In this document: positions 18,932 to 27,746 of the stretch, piece by piece
Layout: each line of letters begins with the position of its first letter
How positions within the stretch are numbered: the stretch's first letter is position 1
Notes under the pieces: generated by a model
What the model was told of the DNA's origin: nothing
Databases searched by the model: none
Seen by the model: only the letters and a program-made list of their open reading frames with translations
Source: CAWHXG01 sp963833235
GTDB lineage: Bacteria; Pseudomonadota; Alphaproteobacteria; Rhodobacterales; Rhodobacteraceae
Assembly: GCA_963833235.1 (NCBI GenBank)
Contig: CAWHXG010000004.1
Span: forward strand, 1-64,000
DNA: 64,000 nt
Reading direction: 5' to 3'
Translations under genes and position numbers: made by a program

Positions 18932-19212
18932 TGGGGATCGCGGAAGTTCGGGACCGCCTGGATCGCTCGTTGATCCTTGCGGCGATGGACGCTTACGACG
19001 CATCGCCCGATCCCGGCGAGTTCGTGCGTCAAGTCGAAGGCCTCCCGTCGCAAACCTTCTGGATCAGTGAGCGCGGCAATACGTATCCCCTGAAGGCGAT
19101 ATGCGCCCACGCTGTGAAGGAAAGCCCGAGTGTGGCCCAGGCCGGCACCTTCGCAACTGCGCTAAGGGAGCTCGAATTTCAGGTGGTGGACCAGAACGGT
19201 GCACCCCGGTGA
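18931..19212 (+). CDS. small ScoMcrA-N-like domain protein
   Basis: A 93-residue protein whose ATG overlaps the stop of the second permease (TGATG), so it is read as the operon's last gene. The pattern (ILAAMDAYD, EFVRQV, TFWISERGNTYPLKAICAHA) resembles the N-terminal domain of ScoMcrA-type modification-dependent restriction enzymes, which here stands alone without an HNH nuclease. Codon use is visibly less GC-biased than its neighbours (ATA, TCG, CAA, GGA), suggesting separate ancestry. The family match is by eye only, and a link to sugar transport is not evident. Confidence 0.5.
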   Translation: MGIAEVRDRLDRSLILAAMDAYDASPDPGEFVRQVEGLPSQTFWISERGNTYPLKAICAHAVKESPSVAQAGTFATALRELEFQVVDQNGAPR

Positions 19213-19299
19213 AAGGCGCCCGCCCCGAACATGCCGCGCTGACCCGCGACACGCATCGCACGCTTGTCGTCTTCGGCGGTTCGATCCGGCCGGACGGGC

Positions 19300-20298
19300 T
19301 CAGCCGGCCATGAGGATCTGCTTCCAGATCGCCGTCTCGTCGTAGAGCGTCCATTCCCGCATCAGGCCGCGTGGGCCGAACTCCGCATGGGTGATGCCCA
19401 TGACGTAGACATAGGCGCCCGTCGGCGCGCCGAACGCCCCCCAGCCGTCGTGCCGGCCGTAGAGCGACCAGCGCAGCGCGGCACGCGGCGGGCGGCCCGG
19501 CTCTTGCATCCCGATCCGGTGATCGATCCGGAAGGCGGCGGCGGGGAAGGCGCTGCGCAGCGCCAGCCAGAAGGCGATGGCCGGGGCGGTGCCGATCTCG
19601 TCGCGCCCGCCGGGATAGGCGAGCTGGCAGGCGCGGTCGTAGCCGGCGGCGAGGGCCGAGAAGTCGCCCTCCATCGCGCGGGTCAAGAGGCCGCCCAGAT
19701 CGCCGGCCGGCGCGTCGGCGCGGCCGCGGCCCGCATAGGGGCCGTCCACATCGGTCTCGGGCGTCAGCGGCGGCACGCAGGCGCCGGCCCCGCCCTCGGC
19801 CTCGATCAGGCGCGCCGTCCAGTCGCGGGGGTCCTGGCCGAGCTGGCGCAGGATCGCGGCCTGGTCGCGGACCAGCCATTCGTCCTCCACCCGGTTCTCG
19901 GCACACCAGCAATCGGCGAGGATCCGGTAGCGCAGGCGCCGGCCCGTGGGCGCGCCGTAGACGCCCGCGCCGGAATGGGTGGCCAGCGAGGTCAGCCGGT
20001 GCGACGAGAGAAAGCCCGGCCGCCCGTCCGCCGCCTCGGGCGGGGTCGGCGCCCAGATCACGTCTTCGCCCAGAAGCTGCCGGTCTGGGAATTCCGCGAG
20101 GGTGGCAAGCGTGGCGGCGATGATGCCGCCGTTGCCGCGCACCACGGAGGCCGGCGAGCGGACGATCAGGTCGTGCCCATAATAGGCCTCGAGCGCGTCG
20201 ATGCGCCGGTCTTCCCAGATGTCGCGGGTGATGCCGAGGATGTAGTCCGGCGCGTCGCGCCAGCGGGGCTCGAAGCCGGGAGGAAGGGGGGAGGTCAT
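19300..20298 (-). CDS. SnoaL-like (NTF2-fold) protein
   Basis: A 332-residue protein again made of two NTF2/SnoaL-type domains. The first ends near SSHRLTSLATHSG, the second holds EIGTAPAIAFWLALRSAF and MREWTLYDETAIWKQI, which is very typical of SnoaL polyketide-cyclase-like proteins. It is convergent with the second importer operon. Its relative lies at the other end (12731). Both may process or bind the imported compound; no reaction can be assigned. The ATG at 20298 lacks a strong ribosome binding site; a GTG at 20313 is the alternative start. Confidence 0.72.
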   Translation of the reverse strand: MTSPLPPGFEPRWRDAPDYILGITRDIWEDRRIDALEAYYGHDLIVRSPASVVRGNGGIIAATLATLAEFPDRQLLGEDVIWAPTPPEAADGRPGFLSSHRLTSLATHSGAGVYGAPTGRRLRYRILADCWCAENRVEDEWLVRDQAAILRQLGQDPRDWTARLIEAEGGAGACVPPLTPETDVDGPYAGRGRADAPAGDLGGLLTRAMEGDFSALAAGYDRACQLAYPGGRDEIGTAPAIAFWLALRSAFPAAAFRIDHRIGMQEPGRPPRAALRWSLYGRHDGWGAFGAPTGAYVYVMGITHAEFGPRGLMREWTLYDETAIWKQILMAG

Positions 20299-20458
20299 CG
20301 GGAACTCGTTCACTGGACGGTGGCTGCCCCGGCGGCATAGCGCAGGCCGTGCCCCGGCGACAGGGGGCGCGCGTGCGGCCGGGGGGGATTGACCCCGGCG
20401 GAGCGCGCGCGATGTAGCGGGGCGGGCGGCGTTGCGGGCCCGCGGGCGGAGGAACGGC

Positions 20459-21973
20459 ATGGGCAGGATCGGGACGGCGCGGTGGATCGTGGGCGGCGTG
20501 GCGCTGGTGCTGATCGCGGTGTCGCTCTGGCGGCTGGAGGCGGCACGTGCGGGCCTGCAGATCGCCCGCGAGGTGGTGGGGACGACGCCGGTGACGGTGT
20601 ACCGGCAGCCGGGCGCCGATGGCCCGGCGGTGGTGGTGGCGCATGGCTTCGCCGGCTCGCGGCAGCTGATGGAGGCTTATTCGCTGACGCTGGCGCGCGC
20701 GGGCTACCAGGCGGTGGCGTTCGACTTCGAGGGGCACGGGCGCAACGCGGTGCCGATGTCGGGCGACGTGACGCGCCTCGACGGCACGACGCGGCGGCTG
20801 GTGGACCAGACGCTGGGCGTGGTGGCGCGGGCCGAAGCGCTGCCGGGGGAGGCGCCGGTGGCGCTTTTGGGGCATTCGATGGCCTCGGACGTGATCGTGC
20901 GGGCGGCGGCGGAGATGAGGGCGCCGGGGCCGGTGGTGGCGATCTCGATGTATTCGCAGGCGGTGACGGCGGAGGCGCCCGCGGAATTGCTGACCATCAC
21001 CGGCGCCGGTGAGCCGCATCTGCGCGCCGCGACGCTGGGATACCTGCACCAGGTGGAGCCGGATGTGCCCGAGGGCGGCACGGCGCGGTCGGGCGGCGTG
21101 GTGCGGCGCGCGGTGGTGGGGCCGATGGTGGAGCATGTGGGGATCCTCTATTCCGCCACCGGGCTGCGCGAGGCGCGGGCCTGGCTCGATGCGGCCTACG
21201 GGGTGCCGGGGGCGGATTTCGAGGGCGGCGCGCGGGAGGGCGCCGGGCCGGTCGCGGCGACGGGCGGCTGGATCATGGGGCTGCTGGCGGGCTGCGTGGC
21301 GCTGGCCTGGCCGCTCAGCGCGCTGCTGCCGCGGGGGGCGGCCGCGCCGCCGCCGCCGGTGCCGGCGGGGGCCTGGTGGGCCTCGGTGCTGATCCCTTCG
21401 GTGGCGACGCCGCTGCTGCTGTGGCCGGTGCCGACGGGGTTCCTGCCGGTTCTGGTGGCGGATTATCTGGCGCTGCACCTGCTGGTCTATGGGGGCCTGG
21501 CGCTGGCGATCCTGTGGCGCGCCGGCGTGCGGTTCGGTCCGGTGGCGCCGATCGCGACGCTGGCGCTGCTGGTCTGGGGGCTCGGCGTGTTCGGGCTGGC
21601 GCTCGACCGCTATGCGGCGTCCTTCGTGCCCAATGCCGAACGGCTGGCGATCATCGCCGCCGTGGCCACGGGGGCGGTGCCCTACATGGTGTCGGACGCG
21701 CTGGCGACCCGGGGCGGGGCGGCGCCGCTCTGGCAGCGGCTGGCGGCGCGGACGGGGTTCATGGCCTCGCTGGGGCTGGCGGTGGCGCTCGATTTCGAGG
21801 GACTGTTCTTCCTGGTCATCATCCTGCCGGTGATCGTGCTCTTCTTTCTGGTCTACGGCACGGTGGGCGGCTGGGTGGGGCGGCGGACGGGGGCGCCGCT
21901 GGCACCGGGGCTCGCGATGGGGCTGATCCTGGGCTGGGCCATCGGGGTGAGCTTTCCGCTCTTCGCGGCGTAG
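20459..21973 (+). CDS. membrane-anchored alpha/beta hydrolase with C-terminal multi-helix domain
   Basis: A 504-residue protein. An N-terminal helix (about 8-24) is followed by an alpha/beta hydrolase domain (about 45-260) with the oxyanion region VVVAHGFAGS and the nucleophile elbow GHSMAS. The C-terminal 240 residues form about six to seven membrane helices. The architecture suggests a hydrolase facing one side of the inner membrane, acting on a lipid-like or membrane-delivered ester. The substrate is unknown. The start has GGAGGAAC upstream. The gene is divergent from the SnoaL gene and convergent with the PNPOx-like gene. Confidence 0.78.
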   Translation: MGRIGTARWIVGGVALVLIAVSLWRLEAARAGLQIAREVVGTTPVTVYRQPGADGPAVVVAHGFAGSRQLMEAYSLTLARAGYQAVAFDFEGHGRNAVPMSGDVTRLDGTTRRLVDQTLGVVARAEALPGEAPVALLGHSMASDVIVRAAAEMRAPGPVVAISMYSQAVTAEAPAELLTITGAGEPHLRAATLGYLHQVEPDVPEGGTARSGGVVRRAVVGPMVEHVGILYSATGLREARAWLDAAYGVPGADFEGGAREGAGPVAATGGWIMGLLAGCVALAWPLSALLPRGAAAPPPPVPAGAWWASVLIPSVATPLLLWPVPTGFLPVLVADYLALHLLVYGGLALAILWRAGVRFGPVAPIATLALLVWGLGVFGLALDRYAASFVPNAERLAIIAAVATGAVPYMVSDALATRGGAAPLWQRLAARTGFMASLGLAVALDFEGLFFLVIILPVIVLFFLVYGTVGGWVGRRTGAPLAPGLAMGLILGWAIGVSFPLFAA

Positions 21974-22080
21974 GGGCGGCGGCGCCGCCGGGCCGGGCGC
22001 AGCGCCGGCAGGCACCCGGACTCGGCCCGCGTCTGGGCCCGCATCTTGGCCGGTGTCTAAGCCGATGTCTGGGCCGGTGT

Positions 22081-22154
22081 CTCCGCCGATGGCGGAGACA
22101 GGGCCGCGCCCGCACCGCCCCACCCACCCGCCCCCGGCGGCGCGGGCGCGGCCC
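22081..22154. terminator. tandem hairpins between convergent genes
   Basis: CTCCGCC-GAT-GGCGGAG (22081-22097) is followed by a larger hairpin with a perfect 13-bp stem, GGGCCGCGCCCGC (22101-22113) and GCGGGCGCGGCCC (22142-22154). The loop includes CCACCCACCC. The pair likely ends transcription from one or both sides. The larger one resembles the hairpin at 41294. Confidence 0.55.
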
Positions 22155-22195
22155 TTCGGGTGCGTCCGGTCGCGTGGCCTATGGAGCGGTGGCGA

Positions 22196-22756
22196 TCATG
22201 GCGAGAGCCACTGCCCGATCCATCCGCCCGAGCGGGTGTAGCGTGCCCGGCGGTGCAGCTCGCCAAGGAAGACCACGTCGATGGCCTCGATCCGGCACGC
22301 GAGCACCGCGAAGCGCGCCTGCGCGGGACGGGTGCGATGGGCGTCGGGGCCGGGCAGGGGCGTGCCAGGGGCCGGCAGCTTGCCGTAGCTGTGACGCGCG
22401 GCCTCTGGCACGCGTGCCCAGGCGGGCTCTGCCGCGGCGCCCGTCAGCGTCTGGACGGTCACGCGCGCGCGCAGCTGCACCTGGTCGGCCGCATCCCAGA
22501 CCAGCAGGCTCGCCCTCGGATCCGCGGCCAGCTCGGCGATCTTGGCGGAGGCGGTATCGGTATGGACGTTGAGCCGCCCCTCACGCCGCTCCGCCCCGCG
22601 CAGTGCTACGATCCTCGCCGTCGGCCCCTCCGCCCCCATGGTCGCCAGCGCCGGCAGCCGGGCCGGCGCCGCGCCGTCGGCGACGCCGCGCGCCCAGATA
22701 GACCAGGCCCTGTCGAGGAGCGCCGTAAGATCCGCCGACCACGCGGGATCACTCAT
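22196..22756 (-). CDS. pyridoxamine 5'-phosphate oxidase-like flavin-binding protein
   Basis: A 186-residue split-barrel protein of the PNPOx-like family. The central part (TARIVALRGAERREGRLNVHTD, SAKIAELAADPRASLLVWD) matches the FMN-binding region of that family. The C-terminal half (WARVPEAARHSYGKLPAPG) fits the alr4036/PNPOx-like branch. True PdxH is normally longer and ends with a conserved motif not seen here, so a vitamin B6 role is doubtful. Its start overlaps the stop of the lipocalin-like gene by eight bases, making it the last gene of the ABC operon to its right. Confidence 0.75.
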   Translation of the reverse strand: MSDPAWSADLTALLDRAWSIWARGVADGAAPARLPALATMGAEGPTARIVALRGAERREGRLNVHTDTASAKIAELAADPRASLLVWDAADQVQLRARVTVQTLTGAAAEPAWARVPEAARHSYGKLPAPGTPLPGPDAHRTRPAQARFAVLACRIEAIDVVFLGELHRRARYTRSGGWIGQWLSP

Positions 22757-23834
22757 AGCCTGTCATCTCCAGGTAGCCGACGCCCTCGTGGGTGCCGGAC
22801 ACCCGCACCGGGCCTTCCCAGTAGGAGACGGCCAGGTCCATCCAGGCGGCGGGGTAGAGCGGGGTCGTGACGAGGTCGATCCCCGCCTGCGGCCACATCA
22901 CCCGCCAGGTGGTGGGGATCTCGCGGCCGGCGACCCGGGTGGTGGCCAGCGGTTCGAGGCCGATCTGCCCGTCCGGGATGGGCCGCGCCGTTCCGTCGGG
23001 CGCGACCCAGGTGCCTGGGGTGAAGCCCGGTGCCTCGGCATCGCGCAGGCGGTAGACCATCAGCTTCGCGCCATCCGCCAGGTGCAGCGAGAACCAGTCC
23101 CACCCGGTCTGACTGTCGGCGAGCGGCTGGCTGGACCATTCCCTGTCGAGCCAGGCTTGGCCTGTGACCGCAACCGGCCCCTCGGGCAGCTGCAGCGTGC
23201 CGGTGACCGCGTAGTGCGGCTGCGAATAGTAGTAGCTCGCCTGGCCCTTGGGAGACTTGACCGAATAGCCCGCCTCGCCCTGCAGGACCAGCGGGCGGGC
23301 GGCGTCGAGCTTCAGCGCATAGGCGAAATCTTCGGCGCGCGCGGTGAGGTCGAGCGCCGAGAGCGCATCCCGGCCCGTCTCGGCGCGGCCGGTCATCGCC
23401 CAATCGTCGATCCAGGCGGCGAAGGGTTCGGCCGTGACCCCGGCCTGGCCGATGCCGCCGCGCGCGAAGGTTTCCGCCGCCATGTGCGCCTCGGGCGTGG
23501 TCAGCGCGGCGTGGGCGAACCAGACCTGCGGGGAGGCCCAGCCGGCGCTTTCGCCGGGGGCGAGGGCGGAGCGGAAGAGGGTCCACTGGATGCCGTAGTC
23601 GCGGCCATCCGCGCCGCGCAGGTTGGCGGTGACGTACCACCATTCGATGCGGAAATCGGGGTGGGGCCCGTGATCGGCGGGGAAGGCGAAGGCGGGGCCG
23701 GGGGAGGGATAGCTGAAGCCCGTCGCCTCGGTGCCCATGCCGGCGAAGCCCTGCGCGAGGACTGTGCGTGGGCCGATGGCGAGGGCGCCGAGGGCGCCGA
23801 GGGCGGCGAGCAGATGGCGGCGATCAGCGTTCAC
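22749..23834 (-). CDS. AttH/CrtC-like lipocalin-fold protein, secreted
   Basis: A 361-residue protein with a twin-arginine-like N-terminus (DRRHLLAALGALGALAIG) and a likely cleavage after VLAQG. The mature part has the hallmarks of the AttH/hydroxyneurosporene-synthase-like family: HPDFRIEWWYVTANL, QWTLFRS, WFAHAAL and WLDREWSSQ. It follows an FtsX-type permease and an ATPase, as AttH follows the AttEFG genes in related systems. Its start overlaps the permease stop by 11 bases. It probably acts in the periplasm on a hydrophobic ligand handled by the ABC system. No carotenoid genes are nearby, so a CrtC role is unlikely. Confidence 0.8.
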   Translation of the reverse strand: MNADRRHLLAALGALGALAIGPRTVLAQGFAGMGTEATGFSYPSPGPAFAFPADHGPHPDFRIEWWYVTANLRGADGRDYGIQWTLFRSALAPGESAGWASPQVWFAHAALTTPEAHMAAETFARGGIGQAGVTAEPFAAWIDDWAMTGRAETGRDALSALDLTARAEDFAYALKLDAARPLVLQGEAGYSVKSPKGQASYYYSQPHYAVTGTLQLPEGPVAVTGQAWLDREWSSQPLADSQTGWDWFSLHLADGAKLMVYRLRDAEAPGFTPGTWVAPDGTARPIPDGQIGLEPLATTRVAGREIPTTWRVMWPQAGIDLVTTPLYPAAWMDLAVSYWEGPVRVSGTHEGVGYLEMTGYE

Positions 23835-26271
23835 TGGCGAAGACCTTCAGAAGATCGGCGGGAGGCCGGGTGGCCAGGCGGCGGGCGGGCCAGGCGGCGG
23901 CGGCAAGGGCGGCGACCAGCGCCAGCACGGCGAGCCGCGCCCAGTCGCCGGGGAAGACCTGCATCGGCAGGCGCCAGCCGAAGGCCTGCACGTTGACAAC
24001 GGCGAGCAGCACCCAGGCCAGCGCCAACCCCACGGGCAGCGCCAGAAGGGCGGTCATCAGCGCCAGGATCGCGGAGCGGGCCAGCTCCAGCCACGCGAGC
24101 CGGGCGCGGGTGAGGCCGAGCGCCCAGACGGGGGCCACCTGCGGCAGGCGCAGGGTCGCCAGCGTCAGCAGGCTGGTGAGGATGGCGAGGCCCGCGACGC
24201 CAAGGGTCAGCACGTTGAGCGCCGCGGTGACGGCGAAGGTCCGCTCGAAGATCGAGAGCGAGAGCGCCTTCAGGCTGCCCTGGTCGGTGACCTGATCCTC
24301 GCGCAGGCCATGATCCCGCCGCAGATCGGCGATCAGGGCCGGCACGTCCCCGGGCGGCAGGCGCAGGGCGAAGCGCTGCACGGGCACCTCTGGATAGAGC
24401 TGCGAGAAGGGCCCGAGGCCGAGGACCGCCTGGCCGCGCGGATTGCCGTAATCGCTGTAGGTGCCGAGGATGCGGGTCGCGTGGCCGTCGATGTCGAGGG
24501 TGTCGCCGGGGGCGAGGGATTGCCTTGTGGCGAGCTGTTCGTTGACCAGCGCGCCCGCGCCAGCGGCCAGATCGGGCCAGACCTCCGGCAGCGCTTCCAG
24601 CAGCGGCCAGTCGGCGCGGTAGGTCGCGGCGTCTGGCAGGGCGAGGATCGAGCCGGGGATGCCGTTCAGCCGCGCTTCCGTCTGGGCGGCGGGCAGGACG
24701 GCATCCGCGCGGTCCTCGAGGAAGGGGCGCAGGGCGGCGGCGGCCTCGGCGCTGCCGGCGTTGAGGTAGACCTCGGCCGAGAGGCGCTGATCGAGCCAGC
24801 CGGTGAAGGTGCCGCGGAAGCTGCCGACCATGGTCGAGACGCCGATGTTGGCGGCGAGCGCCAGCAGGAGCGCCATGAGGGCCAGCGACAGGCCGGGTAG
24901 CTGCTGGCGGGTATCGGCCCAGAACCATTGGGCGAGCGGGCCACGGGCGCGCCCGGCCGCGAGCGCGAGGGCGGCGGCAAGGAGCGGCGGCAATGCCAGC
25001 GCGGCCCCGATGAGCAGCGCGCCGAGCGTCGCGAAGCCGGCGACCAGCCCCTGCCCGAAGAGGGCGAGGGCCAGCGCCGCGGCCAGAAGCGCCGCCGCGG
25101 CAATGCCCTGCCGCCGCAGCCCGGCGCCCGACGCCATGGCCCAGGCGCGGGGCCGGGCGGCGGCCAGCACCGGCAGCCGCCAGAGCCGCCAGAGCGATTG
25201 CGCCGCCGCGGCCGCCGTGCCGAGGAACGCGATGCCGAGGCCCGCCAGCACCCAGCCCGGGCGCAGCTGCAGGGTGCCGCTGGCGGGCGCGCCGTAAAGG
25301 CCGCGCAGGGTGGCGGCGACATCGGGCAGCAGGGCCGCGGCGATGACGTAGCCGAGCGCCACGCCGAGCAAGCCCGAGACCAGCGCCACAAGCGTCAGCT
25401 CGCCGGCGAGCAGGAGGGTCAGCGCGCGGGCCGGCAGGCCGACGGCGCGGAGCGTGCGGAAGAGGCCGCGCCGCTGCTCGAAGGCGAGGCCGATGGCGCC
25501 GTGGACGATGAAGAGCCCGACGGCGAAGGAGAGGAGGCCGAAGGCGGTGAGGTTGAGGTGGAAGCTGCCCGTCAGGCCGTCGATCTCGGCACCGCTGTCG
25601 GGGGCGGTGCGGGCGAGGCCGGGGGCGATGGCACCCAGCGGCGGGGCGCCGGCGGGGGGCTCGCGCAACAGGATCAGGCGGCTGAGGCTGTCGGGCGCAT
25701 CCAGCAGCCGCGCGACGGTGCCGATGTCGCCCAAGAGCGTGCCGGGCCCGAGGTCGCGGGAGACGCGCAAGGCCGGTGCGTCGGGGGGCAGGGGGCCGAG
25801 CGCGGCGATGGTGTCGGCGGTGCCGAAGAGCTCGCCCGGGGGCGTGACGAAGCGGGCCAGGCCGGCGCCCGGATCGTTCGCCGGGGCCTCGCCGCCGCCG
25901 CGGGCCAGCGGCGCGGGGTCGGCCTGCGGCAGGGACGGGGCGGTGAGCGGATCGAGGCCGAGCAGGGTCACGCGGGCCTCGCCCAGCCGCGCGGTGCCTT
26001 CCAGCACCGGCGATACGCGCCATCCGGCGCGGCGCAAGGCGACGTAGTCGGCCAGCGGCAGGGCGTCGCCCTCGCGGGGCACGAGGATCGGCAGGCCGCT
26101 CTGGTCGAGCACGGCGGCGGCGCGGTCGTAGCCGGCGCGGGCCTCGGCGTTGATCGCCTGCACCCCGGTCCAGAGCCCGGTGGCCAGCGCCAGGCCAAGC
26201 ACCAGCGTCGCCGCCTGGCCGGGATGCCGCCGCCAGTGCGACAGCAGCGCGAGAAGGCCGGTGCGCCACAT
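23824..26271 (-). CDS. FtsX-family ABC permease (AttF/AttG-like, two-domain)
   Basis: An 815-residue inner-membrane protein with an N-terminal helix (about 17-37), a long periplasmic domain and two sets of FtsX-type helices (about 260-450 and 690-800). It matches the MacB/FtsX-like extruding permease class, not importers. The ATG overlaps the ATPase stop by one base (TGATG). In other bacteria AttF and AttG are separate; here one chain carries both FtsX units. With the ATPase and AttH-like protein it probably moves a lipid or lipoprotein-like substrate in the periplasm. Confidence 0.82.
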   Translation of the reverse strand: MWRTGLLALLSHWRRHPGQAATLVLGLALATGLWTGVQAINAEARAGYDRAAAVLDQSGLPILVPREGDALPLADYVALRRAGWRVSPVLEGTARLGEARVTLLGLDPLTAPSLPQADPAPLARGGGEAPANDPGAGLARFVTPPGELFGTADTIAALGPLPPDAPALRVSRDLGPGTLLGDIGTVARLLDAPDSLSRLILLREPPAGAPPLGAIAPGLARTAPDSGAEIDGLTGSFHLNLTAFGLLSFAVGLFIVHGAIGLAFEQRRGLFRTLRAVGLPARALTLLLAGELTLVALVSGLLGVALGYVIAAALLPDVAATLRGLYGAPASGTLQLRPGWVLAGLGIAFLGTAAAAAQSLWRLWRLPVLAAARPRAWAMASGAGLRRQGIAAAALLAAALALALFGQGLVAGFATLGALLIGAALALPPLLAAALALAAGRARGPLAQWFWADTRQQLPGLSLALMALLLALAANIGVSTMVGSFRGTFTGWLDQRLSAEVYLNAGSAEAAAALRPFLEDRADAVLPAAQTEARLNGIPGSILALPDAATYRADWPLLEALPEVWPDLAAGAGALVNEQLATRQSLAPGDTLDIDGHATRILGTYSDYGNPRGQAVLGLGPFSQLYPEVPVQRFALRLPPGDVPALIADLRRDHGLREDQVTDQGSLKALSLSIFERTFAVTAALNVLTLGVAGLAILTSLLTLATLRLPQVAPVWALGLTRARLAWLELARSAILALMTALLALPVGLALAWVLLAVVNVQAFGWRLPMQVFPGDWARLAVLALVAALAAAAWPARRLATRPPADLLKVFASER

Positions 26272-26987
26272 CAGGCGGGCGCCGGGCGGATGCGCCCCCC
26301 CGCCAGATGCACGCGGGCATCGAGCCGCGCGGCCAGCCGGGCGGAATGCGTCACCACCAGCAGGCCCGCGCCGCTGTCGGCCACGAGATCGAGCATGAGG
26401 CCCAGCACCGCGTCGCCCGTCGCCTCGTCTAGGTTGCCGGTGGGCTCGTCGGCCAGCACGAGGGCGGGCCGCGCCGCCAGCGCCCGGCCGATGGCGACCC
26501 GCTGCTGTTGCCCGCCGCTCAGCTCTTCGGGGTACTTTCGCAGGTGATCGGCCAGCCCGAGGCGGGCGGCCAGCGCCGCTACCGCCGCCGCATCGTGCCG
26601 CCCGGCCAGCCGCGCCTGGAACGACAGGTTCGCGCCCACGTCGAGGGAGGGGATGAGGTTGAACTGCTGGAAGACCAGGCCGATCCGGTTCCGCCGCAAC
26701 GCCGCGCGGGCCGCATCGTCCATCCCGGCCAGATCGGCGCCGCCGACATGGATCGCCCCGGCATCGGGCGTGTCGAGCCCCGCGATCAGCGTGAGTAGCG
26801 TGCTCTTGCCGCTGCCGCTTTCGCCCGTCAGCGCCATCGACCGGCCGGCTGCCAGATCGAGCGACACGCCATCGAGCACCCGCGGCCCGCCGGGGAAAGC
26901 CTTCACGACATCCAAGACCTGCAGAAGCGGCTGTCCCGGCTCTGCCCGCGGCAAGGGCGTCACCGCCGCGCTGGCCTCGCGCGCCAT
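26271..26987 (-). CDS. ABC transporter ATP-binding protein (LolD/MacB type)
   Basis: A 238-residue ATPase with Walker A GESGSGKST, Q-loop VFQQFNLIPSL, signature LSGGQQQR, and Walker B followed by DEPTGNLDEATG, which is diagnostic of the LolD/MacB/FtsE exporter-like class. It lies directly before its permease and shares one base with it, and its start abuts the stop of the esterase gene. It is the AttE-like component of the system. Confidence 0.9.
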   Translation of the reverse strand: MAREASAAVTPLPRAEPGQPLLQVLDVVKAFPGGPRVLDGVSLDLAAGRSMALTGESGSGKSTLLTLIAGLDTPDAGAIHVGGADLAGMDDAARAALRRNRIGLVFQQFNLIPSLDVGANLSFQARLAGRHDAAAVAALAARLGLADHLRKYPEELSGGQQQRVAIGRALAARPALVLADEPTGNLDEATGDAVLGLMLDLVADSGAGLLVVTHSARLAARLDARVHLAGGRIRPAPA

Positions 26988-27670
26988 CAGCGAACCGTCT
27001 CCATGATGGCCTCAGGGTCGCCCCCTGCATCGGCGTTTGCCGCGGCCCGTCCGACAAGGCGTGCCACGTCCGGGCCGATCCCGGCGACGATCCGCTCAAC
27101 GCCGGCTGCATTCGGATGGATGCCGTCGCCTTGCATGAACCGCGCCCGGACCTGGGCGGTATCCGTCGCGCCTGCGACGAGGGGGGCGAAGAAATCGGCA
27201 TAGAGGATCGCGTCGTATTCCGCGGCGAGCTCGGGGTAGATCGCGTCGAACGCGGCCTTGTAGTCCGGCCCGTAATTGCCCGGCGAGGTCAGCCCCACGA
27301 GCAGCACGGGCAGCCCACGCTCGCGGGCCTGCGCGAGGATCCCGTTGAGGTTCGCGCGAGCGGTGCCCGGGTCGATCCCGCGCAGCAGGTCATTGCCGCC
27401 AAGCGCCACGATCATCCCGTCGACCTCGGGCGTCAGGGTCCAGCCGACCCGCGCGAGCCCGCCCGCGGTCGTGTCTCCCGAGACCCCGGCGTTCACCACG
27501 GTCGCGGGCGTTCCGTTTTCGGCCAGCCACGCTTCGAGCCGCGGCACGAAGCCGTCTGCCTGCGGCAGCCCGTAGCCCTGGGTCAGGCTGTCGCCCAATG
27601 CCGCGATCGTGACCGTGCCAGGGCCGCCCTCCTGCGCCGGCGCGGCACAGGCGGCGGCCAGAAGCGCCAT
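26987..27670 (-). CDS. tesA: TesA-like arylesterase / lysophospholipase (GDSL family)
   Basis: A 227-residue periplasmic SGNH hydrolase. A short signal peptide (MALLAAACAAPAQEGG, with a cysteine that could be a lipobox) precedes block I ALGDSLTQGYG with the catalytic serine. Block III is VALGGNDLLRG. Block V is GDGIHPNAAG with the catalytic Asp/His. The family cleaves aryl and acyl esters, thioesters and lysophospholipids. As in E. coli, it is divergent from a ybbA-ybbP pair, only 76 bp away. It is also first in the minus-strand run with the Att-like ABC system, with which its stop overlaps by one base. Confidence 0.9.
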   Translation of the reverse strand: MALLAAACAAPAQEGGPGTVTIAALGDSLTQGYGLPQADGFVPRLEAWLAENGTPATVVNAGVSGDTTAGGLARVGWTLTPEVDGMIVALGGNDLLRGIDPGTARANLNGILAQARERGLPVLLVGLTSPGNYGPDYKAAFDAIYPELAAEYDAILYADFFAPLVAGATDTAQVRARFMQGDGIHPNAAGVERIVAGIGPDVARLVGRAAANADAGGDPEAIMETVR

Positions 27671-27746
27671 GGCCACCCCGCCCGCACGGTTGCGCAAGCC
27701 GCGCCCCGCCCCATATCCCGAAGGGTCCCGCCGCAGGAGCCCGCGC

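Noticed and set aside
14929..22123. Long minus-strand open frames opposite the second importer, its neighbours and the hydrolase gene
   Set aside because: They are Arg/His/Gly-rich shadow frames with no motifs, and the plus-strand genes are clear.
22749..23834. Carotenoid hydratase CrtC
   Set aside because: No carotenoid genes are nearby, and the ABC operon context fits AttH better.
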